64,000 nucleotides of DNA from assembly GCA_037903355.1 (NCBI GenBank), contig JBAJFE010000042.1, forward strand, positions 3,174,001-3,238,000, read 5' to 3'. The stretch comes from Trichuris trichiura (lineage: Eukaryota; Nematoda; Enoplea; Trichinellida; Trichuridae). Every line of letters starts with the position of its first letter. The first letter of the stretch is position 1. Below the pieces are notes generated by a model. The model was given only the letters and a program-made list of their open reading frames with translations. It did not search any database and had not been told where the DNA came from. The translations under genes and the position numbers were made by a program. Positions 33,052-45,460 of the stretch are shown in pieces.

Positions 33052-33839
33052 TTATGTTAGGTCACAAGGTTTGTTTAATGAAATTAAGTTCAAAATTTCA
33101 ACTGCGTTATATTGTGCAGATACCTTGCTATTTGGTCTGGTTTTGTAGTTTTAAACTCCCATCTCGATGACTTCTGTTCGCTCCTGAACTCTAATTTTGT
33201 GATCCTATGAAAGTCCTTGTGATAATGGAAATGCAAAGCTTGCATAGTAGTTTCGCGAATACAGGAAGTCTTGCTATATATGACCTTTTGTTTTGGTTTG
33301 TAGCTTTTAAAGCGAGAAAAGCTCTGTGACCATTCAGAACGTGATACATCATGCACTCCCTGCATCCCAGTGTTTTAGTTTTAGAGCTTGCTGTGAGCAC
33401 CAAATTCCAGGCAAGCTTTACTTCATATTTACGGGTTCCAGTAATGGTTGCTTCCACGCGAATTAGTGCGGTAAATCTTTATAAGCTTGGCCTAACCAAG
33501 ATCAAAACATCGCTAACCTGTATTATACTTATTCGCAATATTTCTGTTCCTGCAGTGTTCCTTTTCCGTGCCGCGACTACCTTGAAGCAATGTTTTCTAC
33601 TTTCTCCTTGCTCAGTTCCAATGTCCCGAGTTTCACCTTTACTGTTTGAAAGCATAGATAAAAACTCTTCACATTTGTGTCCCGCTGTTGTATGAGTTCC
33701 GAAGAGGGCTCGGTGCAGCCTAAGTTTATCAGAGTACCGTTGAATGTCCTAACGGAATCGCGGCCTGCTGAAGACCACCTTTCTATTGGTGAAAAGAATT
33801 ATTCAGGTGGACTAAGTCTGCTGAAGAGAAGGTGGATAA
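33052..33839. other. Downstream of CCNQ; unidentified open frames on minus strand
   Basis: Minus-strand stretches at 33191-33457 (ATITGTRKYEVKLAWNLVLT) and 33560-33690 have protein-like composition, but I recognise no family and no convincing splice model. Confidence 0.25.
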
Positions 33840-34450
33840 AAAATTAAGAACGACATCAGTTTTGGTTTTGAAAAAGGCGGCTCCAGCGAATCTGACAGTC
33901 ACCACAAAGGAAATAAGACTGAGACTCAAGGTGTCTTGCCAAACCATTGGAAAACACTTTCAGCAATTAAGGAAGGTAAACGTTAATGATGTATGTTCCT
34001 CGTGAATTGTTTATGGATAGACATTGGGAAGTTTCGAACCTTTAAGCGTGCTGCCTAAGTGGTTGTAAGAAATTGATACAAAGCACGAAAACAACCAGAT
34101 TTTTACTTTTGGCACGAAATGTCTTTACGGTAACAAGAAGCGACTTGGCTTCAGGCGGATAATCAGTCGTCAGGTAGCTGCCCAAACAAGATGTACATAC
34201 TGAAAATTTGTTCTCTCCGCGTGGTGATCTATGATGGAAGTAATCCACTGGCGGTTCTTTAGACCGGGATAAGCCGTCATTTCAGTGGTGTATTGTTGCT
34301 AGTTACACCGCAGGAGTTGTCAGAAATGTACCTGAGATTAGTCAAATGACAAGGGTCAGTACTTTCGCGTGACAATGGACGACCACACGTTCGATCAGAG
34401 ACATGCCGGAAACCATTAGGTTGTCGTATTCAAAGGAGCCGATAGTTGAA
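33840..34450 (+). pseudogene. Possible mariner/Tc1-type transposase relic
   Basis: At 33840-33980 a frame gives a helix-turn-helix-like stretch (TTKEIRLRLKVSCQTIGKHF). About 180 codons later, SRDNGRPHV (about 34370) resembles the DNA-R-PH motif around the second catalytic Asp of mariner transposases. The sequence between them is badly eroded, so this is a weak call. Confidence 0.3.
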
Positions 34451-36251
34451 AGTCCAGCGTGCACTTTTTAATGGTGAAATTTAGTTAGGTTTTAATGCTC
34501 ATGTCTCAGCGATTCTCTGTCTCAAGTTCTGACTATATTCGTCGCACTAAGCGTCGTTTTGTTCATTGAACTATTCGCTTTCGGGATGAATATATTTTCT
34601 ATCCTTTTACCAAAGATCCATTATTTTTTGACAATAATCTCACAAGCTGGCCCGCAAAAATGCTTTGAAGGCGTTTCTGACTGCATTGTTTGGCGCAGAA
34701 AGACCATTAGGTTCCGAAAAAGATAGAAACCGGTAGACGACGAATTCGGTGAATCTAGAGGATAACGAAGTTCTTCACTACCCTACTCTTTCATTTTACT
34801 CTGGATCACGAAAGAAGTGCGAGCTTGTGTTGTGGCGCAGAACGATCATTCTTTCTTTCTGGAGTTTGTTTGGCAAGTTATTCGTAATTCCTTGTACACT
34901 GCTATTTCACGACTGTAAATATCAGCTAGGATAGATTCTCTCGGAGTGAAGAAGCTGTAGTGGATGACGCCTCTAGCACTTCACCATACTAAGATCATTA
35001 CTTTTTTCTTTGGAGCTCTTGTCTTGGAAAACTTTTGGTTAATTCCTCTGTCCATCAACGTAGCTCTGCGTTTCTTGTTCCTATAGTGGCAAATTTTTTT
35101 GTCTCACGTAAAAACTTTTAGCTCTAATATATTAAACGCTATGGTCATCATTCCCGTTCTTACTTGTGCCTATCTGTCATCCGTTAGTCTTTAGCTACGT
35201 GCACTTATCCTTATCCGACATTAGCAAGGGAAAATGACTCATAAATGAAATGAAACTTTGCTGTCTCATTATCAATCAAGCAAACATGGCAATGCAGAAG
35301 CGTAAACTACTGTTTATACGAAACAGGTACACATTCTATGTTAGACAACCCTGTTGATTACGTGGTTGGCCCAGTTGCAGCTCGCTGCAGCAGGGAGCAT
35401 CTAGGCTACCGTGCGGCTAGTGGCCAGCGATAGGAAAGAACAAAATGCACATTTTGAAGCGAATGTGTACCACTCTCGATTCCATCAAAACATCGTATTT
35501 TAATGTCCCCTTGTATTTGTACCACTTGCACGAGAAGCGCTGATGATGTCTAAGAATTTATGAAGAGCGATCACGGCCGTTTCTCCGTTGCCTTTCTACT
35601 CGCCTGCTAGACAACTCCAACCCGTTGTTCCTGCACTCCAGGGTCCGTTGGCCTATTGGCGTTTCCTTTCTGTACTTCGGTCGAGCAATAGCTAAGGTGC
35701 ATGTCATTTCAAAGCAAGCACTTTTCAAGGACTAATCAAAGCTGACCAGCAGGCGCTTACTTTGCAGCGAAACAGCTTGCGGTCTAGCTACTGCTTAACG
35801 AAAGGATAAGACGGAAGCGAGAGAAAGCCAACGGAGCCTGGAATGCGAAAATAAGAGTTAACTTTTCTTTGGTAGAAGGATAAATGCTTGACAACAAGAG
35901 TCCAAGTGAACCTTAAACGCTGAAACAAGGTGCCATTGTTTGACGGGAGTGTGGAACGTCTGCGGGGAAATGTTTCTTGCGCTATGAAGGAACCTTGACT
36001 TCTTGTGTTTGCTTTGCTTCGGTAAAGACTGAGGAGGAAAATTTCAATTCTTCGTTCTGCACTGCATGTTGGCAACTGTTCAAAAACATGTCTCGGCCGC
36101 TTCATGACAAAGTCGCTGCGATACAGTAACTGATCAGTAGAACAGAAGCAGGAGAACGACGATAATGAAAAAGGTTGGGATACCAGAAAGATGTGAACTG
36201 CGATACTGGACCTTGCTGCTGCTGCAGGACTTGGAAAATGTTCCTCTAAAT
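34451..36251. other. No feature recognised
   Basis: About 1.8 kb with short frames only. One minus frame of 158 codons (35788-36264) shows no domain and is probably chance. Confidence 0.45.
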
Positions 36252-39200
36252 CATAGGTTCTCAAACTTTTTGCTCCATCGCCCCCCTGTGAACGTTCCTG
36301 ACTGCTACTGCCCCCAATTCTGATTGGTCAATTTTGAGCGCGCTGATTGGCTGGAAGGTTGGACGTGGCATAGTCGGGAGGTTAGTAGGTTCTCAAACAC
36401 TTCCCTCCGTCGCTCCCGATGGGAAAATTTTTGCAAAACCGCTGCTCGTGAGAACATTTTGCACAAAAAACTTCAACTCCTCGTCACCTGAAAGGCGTAC
36501 TATACCACTCCTGCTTTTCCACCGACCACTTTACGATGTGAAAATTTCTGTTTGCCTTTCACATCTCTTGTCACATTTTTCAGGACATGGAGAAGCATTC
36601 ATTAGCCTCTCCTGAAAAAAACAATCAGTGTGCGTCTGTTTGTTTTCTTATGTACACCAAAAGAATTGTAGTGACAAGGAACCAGATTGAAGAGAAAGCG
36701 CTTAAGCGAGAAAATACAAAAGAAACTATAACGCAAGTTTGCGACTGCACATGAACGGACACTACTCAATGTGATGGGTGTGCATAATGCAGTACGAGCA
36801 AGTTCTCTACGTTCGGCTGCATCTTTGTCATCATCGGTATAAGGTCGCCTCAATTCACTATGTCCAGCCGACTTCTCTCTTGCTACTTAGAAGCTCCGTA
36901 ACTGCGCTAAATCCGCAATCTGCTAAATAAGACTATGGAAACGCAATAAGGATGTTTTCTACAGCGGCCCATAACAGCGGAAACAGCTTCCTTATTTCGC
37001 TCTGTAGCAAAACTGCTGATATTCACTTTTCAATTTTACTTTCAGCTCTTCATTGCTTTGCAGTTCAGTCAGTTTTCCCTGCAATTCCATCTCCGCTTCA
37101 CCGACGATGGACATAGGGTCTATTGCCCACTGTGGAATTTTCAAGTTAAAAGTATCACTGAACCGTTCCGTGAAGTCAACGTGCAGCATTTCCAAGTGTT
37201 GTCAGTACACTTCAACTTCTTGTTCAGCGATGTCCTCTTCCTCCTTCAGTGCAGCTAGAAGGAGAAACTGATAGAACTCACTGGCCCGTAAGTTTCGTTT
37301 GAAAATTGGCAATTTCGCGACGAAAGCAGATATAACTCCTTTAGTTTTAATCAAGTTTAAGTCACTGCCTTGGAGCTGCAAGTTCATTGCATTGAATTTG
37401 TAGTATATGTCTGCCAGATACGCGATGTCCTTCTTGTTTTTCTTTAAATGTTCTCGTAGAGAAGGATTCACACACCACAAAAGTTCTAGAACTGTGTCAA
37501 AGAGGCTGTAAAAGCGAGTTAAACAAGCACCCTTCGACAACCAGCGAACTTCAGTGTGAAATAACAGGCGATTGAAGTCTTCATCATTCTGTTCACCAAG
37601 CTGTCTGAATAATCCCTCATTCAGCGATTTACTTTTGATGGTATCAACCGCTGTAAGAGTGATCAGTTTAATCGTTCGCTCAGGCGTCTTGTGGCTAAAT
37701 GCTGTCGGTGAAGGACGCAATGAACCAGAAAAAGGCCAGGAACGAGCTGCTTCAAATGTGCAAGAAAGCCGCGGTAGCAGCCCACCATCGACGGTGCTCC
37801 ATCGCTTGCCACAGCAACTATGTTCGCCATAGGCATGTTTTTATCCTTGAAACATTTTTCTACAGCAAGGAAATAGGGCTTCGTCTTGGTATCTGTCTGC
37901 AACTGTGTGGCAAACAGCAGTTCCTGTACCAGGGCTTCATCCATTACGAATGTGACATAACCTATTAATAATGCTTCATTGTTAGGTAAGATCGATTAAT
38001 CAAGCTGCAAAGAAAAATGCGTTGCTCTCAAGAAGTCGCATAGAGTGCATTCTACGTCGTTGCTCATTTCGTCAATCCTTCCTTGCACTGTGTCATTACT
38101 CAGAGGTATCCTTCCAATTATTTTAGTTGGTAACATGTGCAGTACAGTCTGGATAACTTCGCTAATCACGGGAAGCAACAGTGTTTCCCCAATGTTATGT
38201 GGCTTTCCAAATTTTGCAATCAGTAGTGAAATGGTATAAGACGCACGCTGGCCATCTTTATCTTTTTCTGGTGCCGATGGCAACATACGCGGCAATATGT
38301 TCCTTGTACAAAATTTCTGGCGAAGCGACTGAAAGTAGCTGATGTTCTTGTCACGCATGTCTGGATGTACTCTATTAATGTGGTCGTATAGCCTCGATGG
38401 CTTCACAGATTCGTTCGAAACCACTACCACAAATCAAACACAGAGATAGCCATTTATTCGCAGGTGATTGTGTAAAACCATACTTCAAATAGTCTGAGCT
38501 GTACTGCCTGCGTTTCTTTCATACTTCCGTCATATAAAGAAGGCCACGAAATGATGGTTCTTGTCGTTGCTGTATTAGAGGGCTGAGAAGTTGCGGCAAC
38601 GATTCCGTTTATTTGCAGTAAACGGCAAGAACAAGAAACAAATATATATGTATATTCACGAGTATGTCTTGTACAAAGGTAAAATGCCGTAAAATGTTGG
38701 CGGAACAAGGCACATGGAACAGAAACAAAAATCCTCCGATGACGAAACAGGAACACGGAAGAACCCAAGCAGGAAGACTCACAGAAAGACTCTGCGCCCA
38801 GAAAGTATTAGCTTAAACACAAGGATGAACGAGTAAGGTGACCACCAGGGTGCGAAAGGAATTTAGCTGACAGGTTGCCGCACCGGATTTTTTTAAACTC
38901 GTCTCCGCCAGAATTGGAGGAGGCACTTTCAGAGCAAGTCAAGTGAGGGTTAAGAGCGCAATGGAACAAAGGAATAGTGGACGTGAAGGAATGAAACAGC
39001 TGTGCATGGATTGCTGGCACGCGAAACACAATGGGCATACACGTTATGTGTAAGCTTAGGCTAGGGCAGAATAGGATGAACTGTAAGCAATCCCCACTTG
39101 GCCTTCTTTGAACTTACCGTCTCTATTTTTGGCGGAGTTGAGCCATGAAAAACGCCATTGTTCAATTGCGCCCTCCATCCCCACTTGACCTCCTTTAAAG

Positions 39201-39400
39201 TCCCCGCCTCTACGTCTGGCGAGAACGAGTTAAGAAAGGCCCTCCTTACGCCGGTTTTTCTGACAGCCTTTTTGCGCTAGAGACAATTCTGCCAGAATTC
39301 CTCTTATGCGATTCTCAACGCCCCCGCATGGGCTTTCCATCGCCCCCTGTGTTCTCTCTTCGCCCCCAGGGGGCGATATCGCCCACTTTGAGAACCTAGG
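36252..39400 (-). mobile_element. hAT transposon, family 2, near full length but defective
   Basis: Ends CATAGGTTCTCAAAC (36252) and CTTTGAGAACCTAGG (39400) are near-inverted. Flanks CTCTAAAT (36244-36251) and CACTAGAT (39401-39408) agree at 6 of 8 positions, consistent with an aged 8-bp duplication. The left end is repeated inside at about 36390 (TAGGTTCTCAAACACTTCCC). The transposase lies on the minus strand. A TIR-repeat relative with CTTAGGCTAGGGCAG sits at about 38.8-39.24 kb. The element is inserted next to or within a Tigger tail. Confidence 0.82.
36992..38470 (-). pseudogene. hAT transposase of family 2 (SCAND3/ZBED5-like), broken
   Basis: The zinc finger begins near 38450 (CLICG), shifts frame, and continues SNESVKPSRLYDHINRVHP. 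Then follow YTISLLIAKFGKPHNIGETL, VAVASDGAPSMVG with the conserved Asp (about 37830), VHCVLHRQHLATRR, FHTEVRWLSKGACLTRFYSL (about 37550) and the linker with LNLIKTKGVISAFVAKLPIF. The piece at 36992-37195 gives IPQWAIDP and ends before the C-terminal dimerisation block. Breaks lie near 38430, 37960, 37690 and 37200. The protein is clearly related to, but distinct from, the family 1 transposase at 3.4-5.2 kb. Confidence 0.88.
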
Positions 39401-39942
39401 CACTAGATAATGAGGTGGCCACTTCTACCGAACCTGAGCTACAAGCAATCTTCCAATCTATACTAGCCGAAGCAGGAATGAGCGTAGAAGCAAGTAGCGC
39501 AAGAGACGACGCAGAGGAGGAAAGTGACAATGAGATGAAAATGGTACAAAAGCTGAAGGAAGAGGACGTCGTGCGCATGTTAGCGGAGCTGAAGTGTTTT
39601 GCTGCTGAGAAATGCTCAGAGATGCTGAGCGGGGTAGCTAGCTCAGAGGCCGCACTTATCGCTTGTTTGTAGTAAGAAGAAGCACCAGACTAGAATTGAC
39701 ACCTTCAGCAAGCCTTGTAGCCCCTAAAAGACCGTATGCATGATTTTGCGATGACGTTATTTTTATGCACCTCACCATTTAATAGACCTCCAACAGATGC
39801 TGTGCAAAAGAATAAAACGCGTACAGATACTAATCTATGCCGCCGAGCCGCTTCTACCCACAGTCTCCCTATGCTGATCACCTCCCTATGTTAACCAGTT
39901 TCCCCCAGTCTGTTGGGTGGTCAACTTACGGAGGTTTAACTG
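39401..39942 (+). pseudogene. Tigger-like C-terminal fragment and right terminus
   Basis: An acidic frame (39413-39672: EDVVRMLAELKCFAAEKCSE) resembles the C-terminal tail of Tigger/pogo transposases. It is followed, in another frame, by RIDTFSKPCSP, like the usual tail-end motif. The block ends CTTACGGAGGTTTAACTG at 39942, followed by TA, a Tigger-style terminus. The upstream part was displaced by the hAT at 36252-39400. Confidence 0.5.
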
Positions 39943-40002
39943 TAGTTTGTTTATACAGTACATGCTACTTAAACGTATGATTTGTTTTGCTGTCCAGGGT
40001 AT

Positions 40003-41920
40003 CTATAACATACACGTAATATGGAGATTGTATATCGTATACACACAATGTATTCATGGAATTCACGGTATTCATGTAGTATACTTTGCCCATACGCTGA
40101 ATATCTGCGATAGCCAAAGTTTCTATGGTGCACGCGTAGTATGCATGTTGTATGCACTCGCAAATATTGAATATTTACGTCATATACTTCTTCTACGTGG
40201 TACACATTGCTTTTAACCAGGATGGCTACAGCATAAATGGCCCCTGGTATCTTTGGTGTACGTGATTGCATCCATGGGATGTTCATAGAATTTGTGGCAT
40301 GTGCAAGGTTTAAGTTGCACGTAAAAAGATATTTTTTCGTTTCTTTTTTCTTTCACAGCTTCGGTGTCAGCGTGGTGCACCGTTTACATTCAGTTTTTTA
40401 AATTGGTGACCACTTGTTTTTGTAAGGGGAGCTCGTTCATATAAAATTTTTTTATTACGCAAATCTTGATTATTTATGCAACACCGCAAAAAGTTGCGAA
40501 GCTTCTGCACTCTACCAGAGATTATCTTCAACGCAGAAAACTGTTGTTGGTCTACACCGGGATCGACTACTGAGAAGCTCTTCCACATCGCCAGCCGACT
40601 TCGGTACCTGTCGAGTCGAACGTTGACTCCTCAAGGTTAACTTACAAGTGGTCAGTCTTACATGAGAGGAACCTTTGCGCCGGTTCCCCCGTGGAAGCGG
40701 AACATAGAATGAGAGAAATCATTAAGCCTAGCCAATGCAGACGGAACTGAAACAAAAAATTTAAAGCGTGCACTCCACTTTTTCCTTGTTTCTTTTTTCT
40801 TTCATTTTTCTCATGTTCTATCCTTGTTTTCTTTTCATCTTTTTTTTTCACAGCCTTGTGGTCGATGTGGCAGCCTGTTTGTGCTTGGTTTTTAAAATTG
40901 GTGACCACTTTTTTTAAAACGGAGGCTATTTCATATTAAATTTTTTTTATTAAGGAGAAGTTTATTAACTATTCAACGGAAAATCTATTCTATTAACCTC
41001 GAGGAGCCAACGTTCGACTCGGCAGGTATCCACGTTGGTTAGCGACGCAGAAGAGCTGAGTAGCCAATCCTGGTGCAAACCAACAACAGTTTTCTGAGCT
41101 AAACGCAGCCCAATGTCGGGATCAAAAAGCTTCGCAAGTTTTTGCTGCGTTGCATAAATAAGGGAGAAGATTTCTGGGGTCTAGTCCGAACTCGGCCCTC
41201 CGTCAGCTGAGGCGATAACTTCAAAAGAGGTCAAATGCGGATTAAGGAGCAGTGGAACAACACATTTGCCGGCCATCTTTTCCTGCCCTAGCCTAATCCT
41301 AAGCCTAAACATAAGGTTTATGGGTCAATAACCTTCCGCATTCACTAATCACACTGCGCTAAGCACGCTTCAGCCGCAATATCGTCGCGCATTGCCGTTT
41401 GAAGTTATCGCCTCAGCCGACGGAGGGCCGAATTCGGACTAGATCTGATTTCTGTAATAAAAAAATTTTATAAGAACAAATTTTTGCTGCGGAAACAGGT
41501 AGTCGTCAATTTTAAAAAACAAAATGTAAACAGAGCAGCAGGCTGACACCACAGCTATGAAAGAAAAAAGAAATGAAAAAATATCTTTTTTATGTGCAAC
41601 TTAAATCGTGCACATCTCGTACATTCCATTAGCATCCCATGGATGCAGTTACATACGCCAACGATACTACACTTATGTCGTAGTGATCATTTATGGTGTA
41701 GCTATCCTAGTTATAAGCAATGTATACTACGCAGAAGAAATATATGACGTCGATATTTCGCGTATGAGACTGCATAGAGCGTGCATACTACACGTGTACT
41801 GTAAAAGCCGTGGCTACAGCAGGTATTCTGCTTGTGGGCAAAGTATACTACGTGAATACCGTAAATTTCACGAATACCTTGCGTATACGATATCACCTCT
41901 ATATCACGTATACGTTATAC
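40003..41920. repeat. Large imperfect palindrome, arms ~640 bp plus a MITE
   Basis: The left arm 40003-40640 (TCTATAACATACACG... to GACTCCTCAAGGTTAA) is inverted in 40992-41920 (TTAACCTCGAGGAGCC... to CGTATACGTTATAC). Similarity is moderate, so the duplication is old. The right arm holds a 270-bp MITE (41177-41446) that is absent from the left arm. The spacer contains a third, direct-oriented partial copy (about 40770-40960, TTTTAAAATTGGTGACCAC). There is no coding potential. Confidence 0.8.
41177..41446. mobile_element. MITE with GGGTCTAGTCC termini and 8-bp duplication
   Basis: TIRs GGGTCTAGTCCGAACTCGGC and its near complement run about 45 bp into TGAGGCGATAACTTCAAA. GATTTCTG flanks both sides (41169-41176, 41447-41454). 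The corresponding place in the left palindrome arm (about 40459-40466, CGCAAATC) lacks the insertion. The interior shares CCCTAGCCTAATCCTAAGCC with the ~1-kb TIR elements, so it is a short relative. Confidence 0.88.
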
Positions 41921-41948
41921 AAACCGTAGTGAGCAAAACACACTTAGG

Positions 41949-42059
41949 CGTGCCAGCACTCTCTGTCACTTACCTGCGCTGAAGACGGGGACAGGTGATC
42001 CCCGAAAGCTTCCCAATTAAACAATTTTTGAACGGGTAGCTTTTCCGTACAATAATGTT
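41949..42059 (+). mobile_element. 111-bp hammerhead-bearing insertion with 14-bp duplication
   Basis: AAAACACACTTAGG flanks both sides exactly (41935-41948, 42060-42073). Inside, CTGAAGA (41979-41985), stem GGGGA/TCCCC and GAAA (42004-42007) form a hammerhead-like core, followed by CAATTAAACAATTTTTGAAC. It resembles only the last part of the PLE-1 tail. Confidence 0.85.
41975..42012 (+). ncRNA. Hammerhead-like core with covarying stem II
   Basis: The core CTGAAGA ... GAAAG keeps the same spacing as at 22.5 kb, but stem II is GGGGA/TCCCC instead of GGGTC/GACCC, so both sides changed together. The loop is CAGGTGA. One extra C precedes the stem. The cleavage site is not certain. Confidence 0.6.
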
Positions 42060-42399
42060 AAAACACACTTAGGTTAAAATAGCATTTACAGTAGGCCCTC
42101 GTTATCCGCGGATTTGACTCAACGCGGTTTGTCTTTAGGAAACAATGACTTATTTTTTAGCAGAGATTGACGAATCGCTGCTGAACATAATAGCAACACA
42201 GTGTTATTTTTTGTGTATGTAGTGGTAGGATTCCATCATGTGACCGGAGAAAATGGTTTTTTCTATTCTTATGTCTTCTCAACCCTGCGCATAATGCTAA
42301 TACCTCGTGTTACTATGATGAGCTATCACTCACCTGTTGCTTTTAGTTTCTCATTTCCCAACATTAGGCTTAGGCACCTCATATTATTGTAAGTCAGCT

Positions 42400-44599
42400 T
42401 CTTAAGTCATAGTGGCTTTTGAACAGTAATAAAATTTCTTAACCATAGAGCAGTTAAGTTTGAATATTGACTGTCTCAGAGAGGCTGCATACGTTTTCTG
42501 AAGAAACATTTTAAGATCGGTTAATGCAGCAAAATTTTAAATTTATTTGAGCTATTGCCTGTTTGACAGATTAGGAGGTCCGTTAACAACAGCAAAGGTT
42601 GAAAAGGGTAACAGCACAGCTTAGTCTACTGAAGTTCAAATGCCGTTTGGTGTGCATTAATTTTAAGTAGAAAAAATGGAATTCACACCATAGTTTAACT
42701 ACTTCTATTAGTGAAAAGTGCAAATCGATGTCAGAATCGTCACCCCATTATGTTCGTCCAAGATAGTCGTTGCTCAATACTGACAGCTGCTAAACGACCT
42801 AGGTTTTAGTTGTTGAAGATTGAGAAGGCTGAGAGAAGAATTTTATGTTTAGGTGACAATAGAAGATAATTGTCTCAAAGCTTTCGGAACGATTCTGGCT
42901 CCGTAGCCAGCAGAAGGTAATTAAACACACGCAACATCTGGTTGCTTGCAGCTCTCTTTATGAACAAGATACGGATGAAGGGGTAAAGGGTTATACTGAT
43001 CAGAACAGCTCATACTTCATCTGAACTTGATGCCCCTGCATCTTTGTCTCAATGTTCTCTTATCCTCCCACTGAAGATCATATGTCACGGGTGCATGTTA
43101 CCCTATGAAAAACTAGAGGCGCCTTGGTATGCCATAATCCTTCTATTAACTGGGATAGAGACTTCAAAGTTAATTATGAATATGGAAAGGGTTGTGCAAC
43201 TGGGTGCCTTCGGTTTGTTTGAGCAGAATGACAGACCACACATCACAATTGTAACGTACTGTTAAGGAATGCAAACTGGCACGTCAATATGAGCGTATTA
43301 ACTAGGCATGTCAGGATGACTCACGTTTGGTGGATTGCCAACTGTGTGACACGCCGTTCGCTGCCCAGTTGCTCCCACTGGCTTTCTCTTCGCTATCGTT
43401 CGCTGTAGCTGGTTGTGTTTTCTTTCGTTCGCTAATCAGTGGGCTTAGTAAAAGAATGTTAATGTTGTGGTTTTTACTGTTGCTACAGTTCTCAATTCAG
43501 CTCTGAATACCACAACACCTACCAAGCCTAAGAAAGGCGCAAAAATAAGAACTCTGCCTTAGATCTTCATTCGGTTTGTGATTATGAACTTGGGTTAAAC
43601 GGATGACTTGTTCGAATGTCAATCTAATATTCGCTCCTCATTGTTCATTGTGTTTAATTAGGAGACTGCATAAGGGGTAGCCGTTTGTGAACAGGTGCCT
43701 TAACTTTCGCCTTCGAAAGCAAACAGGTGGACCTTGATAGTCTTCGGAGCTTATCTGCTACTTTCTTGAGCCATAACAGATCAAAGGCAAAGTGTCATCG
43801 TTGACAGGGTGTTATAAAAGTTTGACAACTGGTCAAAGAGTTGACCTGTGCCGCTTGTTCTAATTCATTAGAGCAATTCTCGCTTTACCGACCTAGTTCA
43901 TAGTGAACATAAGGCGCCTTATTAAGCTTCTGTACGTCGAACGGCTTTGTGCAACAAGTTGTCTTTAGCCAAAGGTCGAGTGACCATTGGCAAAATCTGC
44001 AAAACCTTTACGCCTAACAGTACCACGAAAGTTCCCGCTACTTGCATTCTTCCTCAAGTCTCAGTCATTAACGAACAGTGAATACTAAATTCCCGGATCT
44101 ACTCAAATCTGTGTCCGTTAGTCTATTGAGAGGAATACTAAAACCACGATACCACTATATAGTAAATCAGCATCATTTGACGAATAGAATGTGCTTGCAA
44201 TGCCTGCTACGTAACAGACATAGGCAATAAGATGTTACCATGTCAAAGAGGGCATGTCAGCGAATGCACCGTTGCAAGAATGCTAAAAAAAGATTCAGCA
44301 AAGGTTAGTAATGAAGCTGAGGAAGACATAGTAATAGATCTGAGAAGACAACGGACGACAATTTCATTGAAGGGTTAACTTAAGAAGAGCATTTCTCTCA
44401 GTGCTCGCTTGACCTACGATGAAAGATCTCTCACCGTCACCGTAGTTTCGCATGCAGTCGTAACGAATGTGTTGACCTCAGTGCACTGTGAAGTGCTCCG
44501 ACCAGTTACTAATAAAACAGCTGCGACGCATTAGCTCGTCAACTCTCTGAGCAGCCTTTTTTTGAAAACAGGATTCTTTGATTGATTGAACAGCATTTA
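42400..44599. other. No gene recognised
   Basis: About 2.2 kb between the Tigger left end and the nested hAT. Around 42890 a degenerate hammerhead-like stretch occurs on the minus strand (GTTCCGAAAGCTTTG, with a lost core). There are no frames with recognisable domains. Confidence 0.4.
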
Positions 44600-44607
44600 T
44601 GTTAGAC

Positions 44608-45080
44608 CAGTGGTTCTCACGGTGGGGCATGTACCCCACCAGGGGGCTCTTTTGGCGTCCAGGGGGCCCAAATCGCCAAGGGAGCCCTTTGGAGCTGTGG
44701 GGGAGGGGGAGGGGGCACATGCCCCACCCGAGCAATTGTGTTGAAGTGCATAGGAAGGTGTGGCCTGCGCGTTAGGTACTCTCTCCCGCCCAAGAGAAAG
44801 CTGCATGCTGTTGCTCCCCGCAATTCTGATTGACTGGAAGGGAGGACAGGGGGACGAGGCAACAGCTCGGAGGTAAGAAAGTAAGTGTTTGACACACTGT
44901 CTAGGAAACGCTTTCCCCATAGAACTTTGTGTAGCACCTACATTATGACGTCCCGGCTACCCTCCATCCTCCTATCCAGCCAATCAGCGCTCTCAAAATC
45001 AACTAATCAGAATTGAGGGGCTCAAACGCTCGGAAGTATTAACAGGAGAGCCATGGCGACCCTGGCCTTGAGAAACACTG
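44608..45080 (+). mobile_element. hAT family 1 deletion derivative (MITE)
   Basis: The left end CAGTGGTTCTCACGGTGGGG and right end GGCCTTGAGAAACACTG match the 2820-5348 element at both ends, with the transposase deleted (473 bp). Flanks TGTTAGAC (44600-44607) and TATTAGAC (45081-45088) agree at 7 of 8. It depends on a family 1 transposase. Confidence 0.9.
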
Positions 45081-45222
45081 TATTAGACTATTGGCAGTTG
45101 TAGCCCGCCATTGGTCGGCTATCACAGGCAATGAGAACGTGTTCTAAAAGCGCGTGAGTAATTCAGTTTATCACTAATAGCAAAATTAACCCATTTCACA
45201 TTTTCGTTAGTTATTTGTAAGA

Positions 45223-45460
45223 GATGACCGACAAAAAAACGTGAGTGATCGAAGCAATTCTTCACACCCAAAGAGGGGGACCCTAAATTGTTGTTTCTCT
45301 AAGAGAAAGTAAAGATCTTGGATCTTTCGAATAGCGGCATGTCATGTGCGGAAGTGGGCCGTAGAGTCGAAAAGATCTTCTACCTCACCAACATTAGCTA
45401 ACGTTATGGCATTGCACAAGCAATGATTGTTGTTAAAGACGAGCTAGAGTCAATGGTGTG
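45223..45460 (+). pseudogene. Tigger transposase N-terminal scrap
   Basis: ATG 45223, then after a break SLREKVKILDLSNSGMSCAE and VGRRVEKI correspond to the helix-turn-helix start seen at 27.4 kb. The sequence then loses similarity. Confidence 0.6.
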
